NCBI RefSeq assembly: GCF_033597815.2
Contig: NZ_CP166245.1
Location: 2,907,460 to 2,971,459 of the forward strand
DNA from: Staphylococcus sp. KG4-3
Lineage (GTDB): Bacteria; Bacillota; Bacilli; Staphylococcales; Staphylococcaceae
Reading direction: 5' to 3'
Length of the DNA stretch: 64,000 nucleotides
Below are positions 45,290 to 54,383 of this stretch, one piece after another. The translations under genes and the position numbers were made by a program. The notes beneath the pieces are model-generated. The model did no database searches. It was not told the origin of the DNA and saw only the letters and a program-made list of their open reading frames with translations. Position 1 is the first letter of the stretch. Every line of letters begins with the position of its first letter.

Positions 45290-48163
45290 TTATGATATTA
45301 AATCAATTATTCTTTCTCTATTAAATTCATCATCGAATTCAAAAAATGATTCAACTCTTCTAAGATAAAATTTACTTATTTTATAATTATTTTTCTTGAT
45401 TTTTATTAGTTCCGAAGCCAAAGTTTGAGAATCATTAACAACAGGACCAAATCCATTCTCTAAATAGTTAAAATAACCAGGTTCATAAGCAGAATATGAA
45501 TAGATATCATCAATATCAAAATGATAATATAGAATAGGTTTTTTTAAATATGCAACATCAAATGCTATAGATGATACATCAGTAATTAAAATATCCGTAT
45601 TGCTTATTACATCTTTATAGTTAACACGATCCATAACTTCAATATTAGGTATTGTATCAAAGAACTTCGAAAACCTCGCTTGCATTTTCGGGTGCAAACA
45701 TAATTTAACTTTCATATTACTTTGCTTTGCTATCTTTTGAATTTCAGAATTAGATAAAAATTCTATTAAGCTCTTAAAGAATAAACTGTTCAAAAATTCA
45801 TTATCACTTACACTCAGTAAATTTGGTCTCCAAGTTGGCATAATTGTAATACATTTTTCCTTCTTCTTATTATTACTTTTTAACAAATCAAATCTAGGTA
45901 AACCGGAAAGTAAAACTTCATTTTCACTAAAACCATATTTTTGAATAACCTCTTCTTTTTCTTTTTTGGCACTTGTAATAAAGTAGTCCATAGGTTTATT
46001 ACGTTTGTGTAATAAGGTAGAAAGGTCATTTTGAAGAATACCATGTTGTAGAAAAACAAATTCAAAATCTAATAACTCTCTTATAAATTTACCGTTAATT
46101 GTGCCAAAAGGATTGTTTAAATAAGCCTCAGAATGTGAAGAAAATACTTTTTCTGCCTTAAACATTAACAGATGATGTTTTTTACTATTAAAGCCAACAA
46201 CTTTTGATCCATATTTGTTTCGTAATTTTATATAATCTGGACTAGATGAATTAATTAAAAAGAAAGGTGTTACATCTTTTTTATTCTTATAGACATAATC
46301 AAATAATGCCTCTGCATTATCTCCTGCCTTTTCCAATCTATCTACAAATAACCACACTTTTTGATTATTGATTTTTTTGTTAATAATACCTATCGATTTA
46401 TATATCCCAGACTTTCTAGTGTGCTGTTTTTTTATTAAGCCTAAGATATTTTTAATAACTGGCATTCTATGTTTTCTAGAATTTATTATTTTTTTATTAT
46501 CTTTCAATTTCAAAGTTCTATTTTTGTATTGCCTAAACGGAATCTTGGTATTGCTGAAATTTGTATGCTGCGTTTTACTTACTTGTTTAATATCTTCCAA
46601 TGCTTGATTGTTAACTAAATATTTCACTTCTATCGTCTTAATACCATCGTGTAAGTGAATATCAAAACGATAAAATTTATTATAACTAATATTCATATTT
46701 AAAAATGTTTGTTCAGTAATAATTGTTTCGTTGTTGGGTTGTATTATCTCTTTTTTATTAATAACTAATACTGGTGTGACATCTATATTCATATTAATAT
46801 TTGGCAAACTATATCCGCATTTTAATACTTTATTTTTTTCATAGATATATTCCGTTTTAAGGTACATATCTGTAATATTTTTAATAAAAATATTATTTGA
46901 AAAGATTTTATGGATACCCTCTTCTTTACTTATATTGAAATTATAGCCTTCATATTTCACTGATAAAATAGCTACTTGGTATACAGCATTAATATGTTTT
47001 AAGTTTGGATTAGATATCACGTCATCGTCCATTACTTTTAATAAATTAATAATGTGTTGAGTATAATTATCAATTTGATTCTTATTTAATGTAGAAAAAG
47101 TAGTTGTTTGATATTTTAGACGATATTGCAAGTCATACAAAATCATCATTTGTACATATTTAGGTATTTTATTATTTTGGTAATCATTTACTAAGTAATT
47201 ATGAAAATTTTCTAATGTATGACTATAATAATTTTCTTTAGTTAATGCTGTATCGATAGCAGATGATTCATCTTTCCTTTTTCTATACCAATAACAACCT
47301 TGAATATAACTCATTAAACCAATTTTAAATGTTTTTTTCAAAACGTTATACACAAACTTTGCATCTTCAGCGTATTTTAAAGTGGTATCAAATTTCACAC
47401 CTTGTAAAGATGAAGCTCTAAAGAAGGAAGAAGAAGCATGCATTTGTATGTAATCATAGTTATAAGACAAATCTATAATTTTATTTTCTTTTTTACTATA
47501 TTTGTAATTTAATGGATGTTCGCCTACCATTCCATCAAAAAAGCTTAAACGCGTTGATATTACATCGATAGTAGGATTATCTTCGAAAAAGTTATATACA
47601 TTTTTGAATGTTGTTAGTCCCCATTTATCATCAGAGTCAATAAAATTAATATATTTTCCTTTCGCGTATTTTAACCCAGTATTTCTTGCAATTGAAACCC
47701 CTTCATTTTCTTTATAAATATACTTAATATTATCAGGATATAATTTTTGGAACTTAGATAAAATAAAATCAGAATCATCTGTTGATCCATCATTAACTAT
47801 AATAATTTGGATATCCTTTAATTCCATAGATTGGTTTATAATGCTATTTAAGGTTTCATGTATATAATCTTGAGTATTATATACAGGTATAATCACACTC
47901 ATTTTAAAGTCGTATGATTCATATAATAGCTCATTTAAGCTAATGATTTTAATATCCATTTTTTCAAATACATTTAAATCATTTAAGCTTTGAAAATTAA
48001 TTATTAAATCAAACTTTTCATTGAATTCACTACTATTAATTTTATATTTTGAATTTGTATTATTAGCGATGATAATCTTTCTATCATTGTTTTCTAACAT
48101 ACTCGATATTTGTTCTAGCTCCTTAGCAGAAGAAAAAGTCCCATATATTAAAACTGTATCCAT
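45290..48163 (-). CDS. Bifunctional GT2 glycosyltransferase / CDP-glycerol glycerophosphotransferase (TagF-like), 957 aa
   Basis: Three parts are visible. The first 85 residues have no clear match. A GT-A glycosyltransferase family 2 domain spans about 87-300 (VIIPVYNTQDYI, NDGSTDDS, and IDSDDKWG as the DxD-like site). The C-terminal 340 residues are a CDP-glycerol glycerophosphotransferase (FLQHGILQND, PTWRPNL, TDVSSIAFDVA). Such proteins extend and glycosylate polyol-phosphate wall polymers at the inner membrane face. The cognate sugar donor would come from UDP-glucose, matching galU encoded 19 bases upstream on the same strand. It is cargo on the SCC, so it may alter wall teichoic acid and phage adsorption. 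Confidence 0.88.
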   Translation of the reverse strand: MDTVLIYGTFSSAKELEQISSMLENNDRKIIIANNTNSKYKINSSEFNEKFDLIINFQSLNDLNVFEKMDIKIISLNELLYESYDFKMSVIIPVYNTQDYIHETLNSIINQSMELKDIQIIIVNDGSTDDSDFILSKFQKLYPDNIKYIYKENEGVSIARNTGLKYAKGKYINFIDSDDKWGLTTFKNVYNFFEDNPTIDVISTRLSFFDGMVGEHPLNYKYSKKENKIIDLSYNYDYIQMHASSSFFRASSLQGVKFDTTLKYAEDAKFVYNVLKKTFKIGLMSYIQGCYWYRKRKDESSAIDTALTKENYYSHTLENFHNYLVNDYQNNKIPKYVQMMILYDLQYRLKYQTTTFSTLNKNQIDNYTQHIINLLKVMDDDVISNPNLKHINAVYQVAILSVKYEGYNFNISKEEGIHKIFSNNIFIKNITDMYLKTEYIYEKNKVLKCGYSLPNINMNIDVTPVLVINKKEIIQPNNETIITEQTFLNMNISYNKFYRFDIHLHDGIKTIEVKYLVNNQALEDIKQVSKTQHTNFSNTKIPFRQYKNRTLKLKDNKKIINSRKHRMPVIKNILGLIKKQHTRKSGIYKSIGIINKKINNQKVWLFVDRLEKAGDNAEALFDYVYKNKKDVTPFFLINSSSPDYIKLRNKYGSKVVGFNSKKHHLLMFKAEKVFSSHSEAYLNNPFGTINGKFIRELLDFEFVFLQHGILQNDLSTLLHKRNKPMDYFITSAKKEKEEVIQKYGFSENEVLLSGLPRFDLLKSNNKKKEKCITIMPTWRPNLLSVSDNEFLNSLFFKSLIEFLSNSEIQKIAKQSNMKVKLCLHPKMQARFSKFFDTIPNIEVMDRVNYKDVISNTDILITDVSSIAFDVAYLKKPILYYHFDIDDIYSYSAYEPGYFNYLENGFGPVVNDSQTLASELIKIKKNNYKISKFYLRRVESFFEFDDEFNRERIIDLIS

Positions 48164-48182
48164 TTTATGTCTCCCTATATTT

Positions 48183-49052
48183 TTATATTAATTTATTTAT
48201 GGATTTAATAAATTCTTTAATTTCTTTTTTCATATAATCATCATTTAAAGCAAATTGTATTGTGGTTTTAACAAATCCTATTTTTTCACCTACATCATAA
48301 CGTTCACCTTCAAAATTATAAGCGTATACACAATCTTCAGAATTTAAATGTTCAATTGCATCTGTTAACTGTATCTCGCCACCTGCGCCTATTTCTTGTC
48401 GACCTAAATAATCAAATATTTGCGGTGTCAGTACATAACGTCCCATTATTGCTAAATTTGAAGGCGCTGTACCAATTTCTGGTTTTTCTACAAATTTATT
48501 TACACTAAACAACTCATTGTACGATTCTTTAGGATCAACAATACCGTATCTATGTGTTTCATTTTCATTTACTTGTTGTACTCCTATAATTGATTTACCT
48601 GTCGTTTCATATTGGTTCATCAATTGTTTAATTGCTGGAGTATCCGCTTGTACAATGTCATCTCCTAATAAAACAGCAAATGGTTCATTTCCTATAAATT
48701 GTCTAGCAGTCCATATAGCATGACCTAAACCTTTTTGTTCTTTTTGTCTTACATAAAACATATTTGCTAGGTTGTTTGAGTATTTTACTGATTGAAGTAA
48801 ATCAGACTTACCTTTTTCTTCCAGAGTCATTTCCAATTCTTTTTGATTGTCAAAATGATCTTCGATTGCTCTTTTATGCTTACCTGTAACTATAATAATA
48901 TCTTCAATTCCCGCTTCTACTGCTTCTTCTACTATATATTGGATAGTAGGCTTATCTAAAATAGGTAACATTTCTTTAGGCATCGCTTTAGTTGCTGGTA
49001 AAAATCTGGTCCCTAAACCTGCTGCTGGTATTATAGCTTTCTTAATTTTCAT
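48183..49052 (-). CDS. galU: UTP-glucose-1-phosphate uridylyltransferase
   Basis: A 289-residue nucleotidyltransferase with [20 protein letters not shown] at the start, LLGDDIVQ as the metal-binding segment, and [11 protein letters not shown] later; all are GalU signatures. It makes UDP-glucose for glycolipid and wall polymer glycosylation. It is the first gene of a two-gene operon with the GT2-TagF gene. Staphylococci normally have a housekeeping copy (gtaB) elsewhere, so this is probably an extra copy carried with its consumer. A 14-bp inverted repeat lies in its promoter region. Confidence 0.94.
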   Translation of the reverse strand: MKIKKAIIPAAGLGTRFLPATKAMPKEMLPILDKPTIQYIVEEAVEAGIEDIIIVTGKHKRAIEDHFDNQKELEMTLEEKGKSDLLQSVKYSNNLANMFYVRQKEQKGLGHAIWTARQFIGNEPFAVLLGDDIVQADTPAIKQLMNQYETTGKSIIGVQQVNENETHRYGIVDPKESYNELFSVNKFVEKPEIGTAPSNLAIMGRYVLTPQIFDYLGRQEIGAGGEIQLTDAIEHLNSEDCVYAYNFEGERYDVGEKIGFVKTTIQFALNDDYMKKEIKEFIKSINKLI

Positions 49053-49116
49053 AAGTTACATCCTCCCTCTAATATTTCAAATCATTGATAAAGCTCCCAT
49101 ACTTTTATCAATAGAT

Positions 49117-49166
49117 TTTTATACTAGTACTAAATAAAGCACACTTTAAAATGTACTAGTATAAAA
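49117..49166. repeat. 14-bp perfect inverted repeat upstream of galU
   Basis: Arms TTTTATACTAGTAC (49117-49130) and GTACTAGTATAAAA (49153-49166) with a 22-base spacer. Each arm itself contains the palindrome TACTAGTA. It lies 65 bases before the galU start, so it looks like a regulator operator. Confidence 0.65.
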
Positions 49167-49346
49167 TCACACTTGTTTTAGTATAACAAAATTTAATAGT
49201 AAAAATATAGAGACATTCAATATATTTTAAATACTTTTTAATAGCAAAATAATATAAAGGAGTATGCTATATGCATTAATCCTTTATATTAGCCAATAAT
49301 TTTCATTTTTAGTTAGAATACATTTCTTTATATTTTTGCATTACCT

Positions 49347-49898
49347 TTAGTTTAATGTAACTTTTTGTTCTTCAATTTTTTCATTCATCAAGCCATCCCA
49401 AATTTGAACAGTTCCATCTTGATCTACAATAAAGGTATATGAACCGTGACCACTCTTATTATTTGCTGCTATTCTCCATAAGCCATCATCTTGTGCTGAA
49501 AATTCTGGTTGTTGAAATTTTATAACAGAAGCATCTCCACCATCAGTTTGATTAACAGCTGCTATGACGTAATCAAACACATTATCTCTATTCACTTTCA
49601 AATCAGAAAATTCATCTTTATCCGCAGTTCTTTCACTACTTCCTTCGTGAACTTTTACTGTTTGACTAACATCATTCTCTTGCTCTTGACTATTATTTTG
49701 ACTTTCATTCGATTGATTCTCATTATTAGATATTTCACTAACATTTTGAGAATTACTGTCGTCATTCTCTTTTTGCTGAGCTTGTAATTTATTTTTCTCT
49801 AACTCTACTTCTTGATACTTGTTGTATCCAAAAAATCCAACAGCTGCTAATATGCCAACAATAGCAATTATAGTTATTATACTTAATAATTTTTTCAT
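49347..49898 (-). CDS. Membrane-anchored small protein of unknown function, 183 aa
   Basis: One N-terminal membrane anchor (IITIIAIVGILAAVGFFGY, residues 7-25) with no lipobox. A Gln/Asn/Ser-rich linker (about 40-75) follows, then an outer domain of about 100 residues (DGLWRIAANNKSGHGSYTFI is its most regular part). The layout suggests the domain faces the cell wall. The next gene upstream encodes a protein with the same anchor-linker design, 19 bases away, so the two form an operon. No family recognised. Confidence 0.65.
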   Translation of the reverse strand: MKKLLSIITIIAIVGILAAVGFFGYNKYQEVELEKNKLQAQQKENDDSNSQNVSEISNNENQSNESQNNSQEQENDVSQTVKVHEGSSERTADKDEFSDLKVNRDNVFDYVIAAVNQTDGGDASVIKFQQPEFSAQDDGLWRIAANNKSGHGSYTFIVDQDGTVQIWDGLMNEKIEEQKVTLN

Positions 49899-49917
49899 GA
49901 TTTATTCATCCTCAAAT

Positions 49918-50520
49918 TTAATAATTGCCGCCTTGACCATTGGCGCGTGCTTCAACTTGACCTCTTAAATAACCAATATAATCTCCAGAACCTTCAGCTC
50001 TACTATCAACAGCGGCAGCTTCTTCTTCACTCATGCCTTCTTTATATGCATCTAAGAATTCATCATCAGACATGTTTTTTGCATCTTCAGCTGTATATTT
50101 AGGTGAGCTTTCATCTGTATTTTCTCCATTTGTAGTTCCACCACCAGATTGGGCCATAACACCTTTTTCAAACTCTTCCTCTTCTTCAGGAGAATCAAAT
50201 TCACCAGTATAGTCTATGCCATTCTTAGTTTTTTTAATTTCTTCACCATCTTCTGTTGTTAGCACTTCATTAGTATTGAGTTCTTCATTAGAATTATTAT
50301 TTGTGTTTGTTGATTCTTGAATTTCTGTTTGGTTTGTAGTTTGATTTTGTTGTTCTTTTTTGGAAGTTTTGTTTTTACTATCTTTTTGTTTGTTTTCAGT
50401 TACTTTAGTTTGTTCTTTTTTAAGTTCTAAATCTTTGTAACTTCCATATGCAAATACAACTGCAACTCCTAAAACTGCAACTAATAAAATAACACCTAAA
50501 CTTGCAAAAATTTTCTTCAC
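49918..50520 (-). CDS. Membrane-anchored small protein of unknown function, 200 aa
   Basis: An N-terminal anchor (LGVILLVAVLGVAVVFAYG) is followed by a Lys/Gln/Asn/Thr-rich linker and an acidic C-terminal part with EEEEEFEKGV, MSDDEFLDAYKEGMSEEEAA and a final GQGGNY. The anchor and the adjacent GSYKDLELKKEQ resemble GYNKYQEVELEKNK of the downstream protein, so the two may have arisen by duplication of the anchor. Function unknown; probably surface-exposed. Confidence 0.65.
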   Translation of the reverse strand: MKKIFASLGVILLVAVLGVAVVFAYGSYKDLELKKEQTKVTENKQKDSKNKTSKKEQQNQTTNQTEIQESTNTNNNSNEELNTNEVLTTEDGEEIKKTKNGIDYTGEFDSPEEEEEFEKGVMAQSGGGTTNGENTDESSPKYTAEDAKNMSDDEFLDAYKEGMSEEEAAAVDSRAEGSGDYIGYLRGQVEARANGQGGNY

Positions 50521-50656
50521 ATTGCTATCCCCATTCTATATTTATTTTAATTTTACATTAATCTATTTTGCTACGCTTTTCTATATTTATTCTAAAATAA
50601 TTGAAAAAAGAACACATTTTGAAATCAATGTGTCTTTGAAAATAGTTACTTTTCTA

Positions 50657-51145
50657 TTATTTTTTAATTTCTATCGGTTCTCCCAATTCATTTTCTATAA
50701 TTTGTGAAATTTCTTTTCCTAATGGACCTTTGATTACAAGCGTACGTCTTACAACTGAGGTAAGTATTCCAAATACGGCTCCGATGGCTAGTATACTTCC
50801 ACCAGAAGTCAAAGCAATTAGTGATCCTAATGCAATTTTCCCCAATTGTTTAAAAGGTTTTTTGTTAAATATAACTGTTAATCCAATAATATTAGGCGTG
50901 TTTGTTTCTCCTATAATAATTAAGTAATTACTTTTATGACTCTTAAAATGATAAGTTGTTATCTGTGCATTATCTTTAAATACTTTTAATAGTTCGCGCT
51001 CATGGCTATTCGATTTTTCAAGAATTTCTTCTTCTTTAAGGACTTCGCTTTCTTTACTAAATGTATATTTTTTATTTAAAGCAAGTGTTTTTAGTTCATT
51101 TTCAAAATCATTTAAAGATTTCGCTTCATAATATGCAAATTCCAT
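50657..51145 (-). CDS. Hypothetical protein with a central membrane segment, 162 aa
   Basis: The first 95 residues are soluble and charged (FENELKTLALNKKYTFSKES; then HERELLKVFKDNAQITTYHF). A Gly-rich hydrophobic stretch (LGSLIALTSGGSILAIGAVF, about residues 107-126) follows, then a short basic and acidic tail. I recognise no family. It lies 15 bases after another small gene on the same strand with a GAGTG ribosome binding region, indicating an operon. Confidence 0.6.
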   Translation of the reverse strand: MEFAYYEAKSLNDFENELKTLALNKKYTFSKESEVLKEEEILEKSNSHERELLKVFKDNAQITTYHFKSHKSNYLIIIGETNTPNIIGLTVIFNKKPFKQLGKIALGSLIALTSGGSILAIGAVFGILTSVVRRTLVIKGPLGKEISQIIENELGEPIEIKK

Positions 51146-51160
51146 TTATTTCACTCCCTG

Positions 51161-51451
51161 TTATTTTTCCCATTTGTTCGTTTCGTGATTATAAGTAAAT
51201 CCTCTCTCTTGTAATAAGGATTTAGCCGCAATATAAGTATCATAATCCCCATCATCTTTCTTCTGTATCTCATATATTTCCATTAAGTCTTGGTTAGAGC
51301 TATCACTTAAAGCGTCTCTCATCAAACCTCTATCGCCTGTTGTTTCCCAAATCGCACCGATGGCAGCGCCAACAGTCGCAACTGAATAATATGCTGCTGC
51401 ACCGACACCTTTCCCAATACCTTTACCTATCGTTTTTATTATGTTGCCCAT
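51161..51451 (-). CDS. Small glycine-rich protein of unknown function, 96 aa
   Basis: Start taken at the ATG 51451 because AAGGA lies 10 bases before it; an ATG at 51460 overlaps that site. The first 35 residues are Gly/Ala-rich and hydrophobic (GKGIGKGVGAAAYYSVATVG). The rest is hydrophilic and helical (DLMEIYEIQKKDDGDYDTYI), ending FTYNHETNKWEK. The C-terminal half resembles small helical modules found in phage and secretion-linked proteins, but I can name no family. Confidence 0.6.
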   Translation of the reverse strand: MGNIIKTIGKGIGKGVGAAAYYSVATVGAAIGAIWETTGDRGLMRDALSDSSNQDLMEIYEIQKKDDGDYDTYIAAKSLLQERGFTYNHETNKWEK

Positions 51452-51502
51452 GATTCCCATTCCTTTCGTATTTAATAATTTATAAAATATTGTAAATTAT
51501 GT

Positions 51503-52375
51503 TTATTCTTGAACCTGTTGTTTTAAATATGTTGACTGCAATAAAAGTAACTCATCAATCACTTGTTCTCTCAAATCAGGGGGTGAAATGATACGTATAT
51601 TGGATCGATACATAAAACAGAGTTGAATAGCTTCGGGCCTTGTCATCTTAAAAGTGACGATAAGATAATGTGCATCATATTTCTCTATCACATGAATTTG
51701 ATAATATCGATGCATTTTTAACCACACATCTTTAGCAATTTCAAAAGTAATATAGGTTAGTACCTTTGATTTTTCTTGTAGGTCCATAGATTTTTCAGAC
51801 AAACTCAGATTCATTTGATTAATATCATCGATATAAATTTCATCATCCATTCGATATACTAAGTAAAAAGTATACATTTGATAGTACATCGATAAAGGTA
51901 ATAATAGTTTTTGATTGTATTGAAGATATTTATTTTCGTTCATTGCTTGAACAGCTAATGATGACGTCAAAATACCTGTTTGATTTTTATCAATTTCAAA
52001 GCGGTCAAGATATTTTAATAATGTAGTTCGATGATCTGAGTGGTGTTTAATGATTAATAATTTAAGATATTGATAAAAGTAATGGCTTAATTTTGGTGTA
52101 GTCAGGTATAAAGCAGTCAAAATATCATACATAAAATACATATTTTCACTTTTATTTTGTTCGAACTTATAACTTTCTGATTTATAATCGTACGTAATTT
52201 CTTTAGGTGCACTTATCCACGATTTACTTTCATATAAGAAGTTTCTGATATCATCGATATCTCTTTGTATCGTTCGAGGACTTGTCTCAAGTTCTAATGT
52301 AAGTGATTGCTTGTTGACGGATTTATTTTGTAGTAACCGATTGTATATTGTTAATATTCGAAATGCACGATCCAA
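51503..52375 (-). CDS. WYL-domain transcriptional regulator, 290 aa
   Basis: An N-terminal DeoR-like winged helix (about residues 1-60; ETSPRTIQRDIDDIRNFL is the recognition part). The C-terminal half, about 150-270, fits a WYL-type sensor domain with the terminal WCX-like part (IEKYDAHYLIVTF). WYL regulators bind ligands or nucleic acids and are frequent next to SCC ccr genes and defence genes. It stands alone and close to the RadC-like gene, with a CACCTCC-complement binding site just upstream of the ATG. It could control the cassette or its defence cargo. Confidence 0.8.
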   Translation of the reverse strand: MDRAFRILTIYNRLLQNKSVNKQSLTLELETSPRTIQRDIDDIRNFLYESKSWISAPKEITYDYKSESYKFEQNKSENMYFMYDILTALYLTTPKLSHYFYQYLKLLIIKHHSDHRTTLLKYLDRFEIDKNQTGILTSSLAVQAMNENKYLQYNQKLLLPLSMYYQMYTFYLVYRMDDEIYIDDINQMNLSLSEKSMDLQEKSKVLTYITFEIAKDVWLKMHRYYQIHVIEKYDAHYLIVTFKMTRPEAIQLCFMYRSNIRIISPPDLREQVIDELLLLQSTYLKQQVQE

Positions 52376-52544
52376 TATGTCACCTCCTTTAAGTTATATA
52401 TTACAAAATAGGTTTGTCACAATAAGTCAATCCTACGTATATTTAATAAAAGTTGTGAAAAATATTTTTCAGATAAAAACAGTGATATAAAGGGATTTTA
52501 TAAATATTGGAAAATGACAAAGTAATCGTAGTGACAAAATACGG

Positions 52545-52991
52545 CTATACCTCTATCTTTAAATCATGTTGTCTAATGGAATAGGTATGACTATCTGAGA
52601 AAATAATATGGTCATAAAATAAAATGCCCATCATTTCACTGATGAGCATTAATCATTTGGTTACATTGATATCTTCAGGAGAGGGTGTTACATCTCCACT
52701 TGGATGATTATGACCGAGCATTATACTATTTGCGTTACTGAGTATCGCTGTTTTGAATATTTCTCTAGGGTGAATCACTGTTTGGTTAATAGATCCAATC
52801 GATAGTGTTTGAATATGTGTAGGTTCATTTTTACTGTTCATACATATGAGAATGAGATGCTCTCGGTCACTGTTTCCAATGAATGAACGCATGATTTTTG
52901 CCGCATCCTCAGGGTTTGAAATACGAGCTTTTAGATAACTTAATGTATCTGTTTTTATCATTTGTAGTGAAACGATATTGATTTCCTTCAT
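52545..52991 (-). pseudogene. RadC-like JAB/MPN protein with an in-frame TGA
   Basis: The frame runs MKEINIVSLQMIKTDTLSYL through the metal-binding HNHPSGDVTPSPED to VTK, then TGA (52653-52655). It continues LMLISEMMGILFYDHIIFSD to the proper end at 52545, 148 codons in all, which is the usual size of SCC RadC-like proteins. The family has Arg at the stop (TKRL), so CGA to TGA explains it. The truncated product keeps the HxHxxD metal motif but lacks the last strands. Function of these proteins in SCC is unknown. Confidence 0.82.
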
Positions 52992-53010
52992 AATTTACTC
53001 CATATATTGG

Positions 53011-53517
53011 TTATGCTTTCAAAGTCCATTTCTGTCTTGCTTTCGGATTAAGGGGGTGCATGATTTCATTGGTTGCTGGGTTCATGAGTTGTTTCACTTT
53101 CTTCTTATGTGGTTTCAACATTTCTAATACTTCATTAACACGTGCTTCGACGACGGTTTTTTTAGCGTAAGCGCCCCAAGCTAATATCACTTCATCTGAT
53201 TCTTTCACTGCCTTCATAATTTGAATATCTGTATGCTTATCATAGGCATTTTCTAAATGTTTGAGATTGATAGGTGTCGTAATATTAGAATATAGATTCA
53301 CAAAATTGATTGAACCAAATGCTTCCATTTCTGAAACTTTGTTCATAATGAGCTGAGTTGTTAGGTCGATGTTTAGAATGCCATCATAATGCGGATACAT
53401 CGTGATTATCGTAATCGTTTGTTTTTCACTATCCCATGTTTTCTTAAGTAGATAGCGATGTTGTTGGTCATCACTGAATATGGCCTCTGTTTCTAATGTG
53501 CTTTTGATTGTTTCCAT
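53011..53517 (-). CDS. DUF1643 family SCC protein, 168 aa
   Basis: A soluble protein of the DUF1643 family regularly found between ccr genes and the cassette end. Conserved parts: TIITMYPHYDGILNIDLTTQ near residue 35, FVNLYSNITTP near 75, AWGAYAK near 112, and NPATNEIMHPLNPKARQKW at the end. The function is unknown. It sits 15 bases after DUF960 in an apparent operon SAUGI, small gene, DUF960, DUF1643, RadC-like. A 3' fragment of a second copy lies at 17844. Confidence 0.88.
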   Translation of the reverse strand: METIKSTLETEAIFSDDQQHRYLLKKTWDSEKQTITIITMYPHYDGILNIDLTTQLIMNKVSEMEAFGSINFVNLYSNITTPINLKHLENAYDKHTDIQIMKAVKESDEVILAWGAYAKKTVVEARVNEVLEMLKPHKKKVKQLMNPATNEIMHPLNPKARQKWTLKA

Positions 53518-53532
53518 ATAGTTTTCACTCCT

Positions 53533-53844
53533 CTAGTATTCTTCCGGTAGTAACATGACGTAATAAGAAAGGTCTACATCATCTTCTCGGATGATGTAGA
53601 CCTTATTCATATTGATAGCTTTTGAATAATTAGCTTTATGAATTTTGACATACTCAGGACGTTCTTGTATGTGTTTGACATATAATTGATCATTGTGCAT
53701 GTTGAACTGGAAGATATGAAAGTAATCTATTGCTTCTAATTTCTCGGACTGTTCGTTTTCACGTTGCGCTACAAGTTGCAATAATTGATGTTGTAATGTG
53801 GTAGGTAAGTTTTGGGCAATACCCCTTGTGATATATCTATTCAT
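53533..53844 (-). CDS. DUF960 family SCC protein, 103 aa
   Basis: A small soluble protein starting MNRYITRGIAQNLPTTLQHQ with the conserved middle DYFHIFQFNMHNDQLYVKHI (near 44). DUF960 proteins accompany ccr genes in nearly all SCC elements; no function is established. The ATG overlaps the end of the 33-codon gene upstream (ATGAATAG), so translation is coupled. Confidence 0.88.
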   Translation of the reverse strand: MNRYITRGIAQNLPTTLQHQLLQLVAQRENEQSEKLEAIDYFHIFQFNMHNDQLYVKHIQERPEYVKIHKANYSKAINMNKVYIIREDDVDLSYYVMLLPEEY

Positions 53845-53938
53845 AAGCGTTTTCCTTTCGTTCTAATTCTTTCATCCATGTGATGATTTCGCTTAGGATA
53901 GTGATTGCTAGTTGTGTAATTTTGATATATTTATGCAT
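53837..53938 (-). CDS. Small SCC protein, 33 aa
   Basis: Reads MHKYIKITQLAITILSEIIT, then WMKELERKENAYE. An ideal AGGAGG lies 8 bases before the ATG, inside the end of the SAUGI gene. The gene overlaps DUF960 downstream. The first 20 residues are hydrophobic-amphipathic. The tight packing and binding site support a real gene; function unknown. Confidence 0.6.
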   Translation of the reverse strand: MHKYIKITQLAITILSEIITWMKELERKENAYE

Positions 53939-53939
53939 A

Positions 53940-54278
53940 TTATTGTCCTCCTGTTAGTAAGTATCGTTGATCCAAAAGGGTCATGACTGTGTTGTGTAGA
54001 TATAAGAAATCCATATCGTGATTTTCGTCGATATATCCGAGAGCTATGAGCTGTTTCTGATAGTAGAGAATGAAAGGGTAGATATTACTTTCGTGAAGTG
54101 TATCAGAGTAGTAGGTATAGGTTTGAAGTATTTTATTACTAAGTGGGCCAAGTCTTACATATTGGTCAGGTAGGATATCATCAGCAATTTCCTCGATAGA
54201 TTCGCAGTGCCATACTTCGTCCTTAGGCAGATTGAATAAGTTGGTTATATAGTGTTTGAGTTTTTCTTCAAGTGTCAT
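53940..54278 (-). CDS. Uracil-DNA glycosylase inhibitor SAUGI
   Basis: A 112-residue protein that I recognise as SAUGI (DUF950) from SCC elements of S. aureus. Characteristic parts are LKHYITNLFNLPKDE, CESIEEIADDILPDQYVRLG and the final LLDQRYLLTGGQ. It mimics DNA and blocks uracil-DNA glycosylase, presumably protecting uracil-containing or newly replicated cassette DNA. AGGAGG precedes the ATG. The sequence before it resembles the sequence before ccrC, so the two may be controlled together. Confidence 0.93.
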   Translation of the reverse strand: MTLEEKLKHYITNLFNLPKDEVWHCESIEEIADDILPDQYVRLGPLSNKILQTYTYYSDTLHESNIYPFILYYQKQLIALGYIDENHDMDFLYLHNTVMTLLDQRYLLTGGQ

Positions 54279-54321
54279 AATTATGACCTCCTAATGTATT
54301 TAATGGATGTATGAATGTGAT

Positions 54322-54373
54322 ACATCATTTTGATAATATATATTTGATTTTTATTTCATTTCGTTCACTTTTG
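54322..54373 (-). promoter_or_regulatory. Conserved promoter block upstream of SAUGI, shared with ccrC
   Basis: On the minus strand AAAAGTGA, an AATGAAA element, ATATATATTATC and ATGATGT occur in the same order and spacing as at 56111-56164 before ccrC. The common block suggests one regulator for the ccr gene and the SAUGI operon. Confidence 0.5.
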
Positions 54374-54383
54374 TCATTGAGAA

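Noticed and set aside
45880-46065. Short antisense and alternate-frame ORFs inside the large genes (for example within the GT2-TagF gene, hsdR and srlE)
   Set aside because: They lie wholly inside strongly supported genes, lack binding sites, and are explained by codon bias of the real frame.
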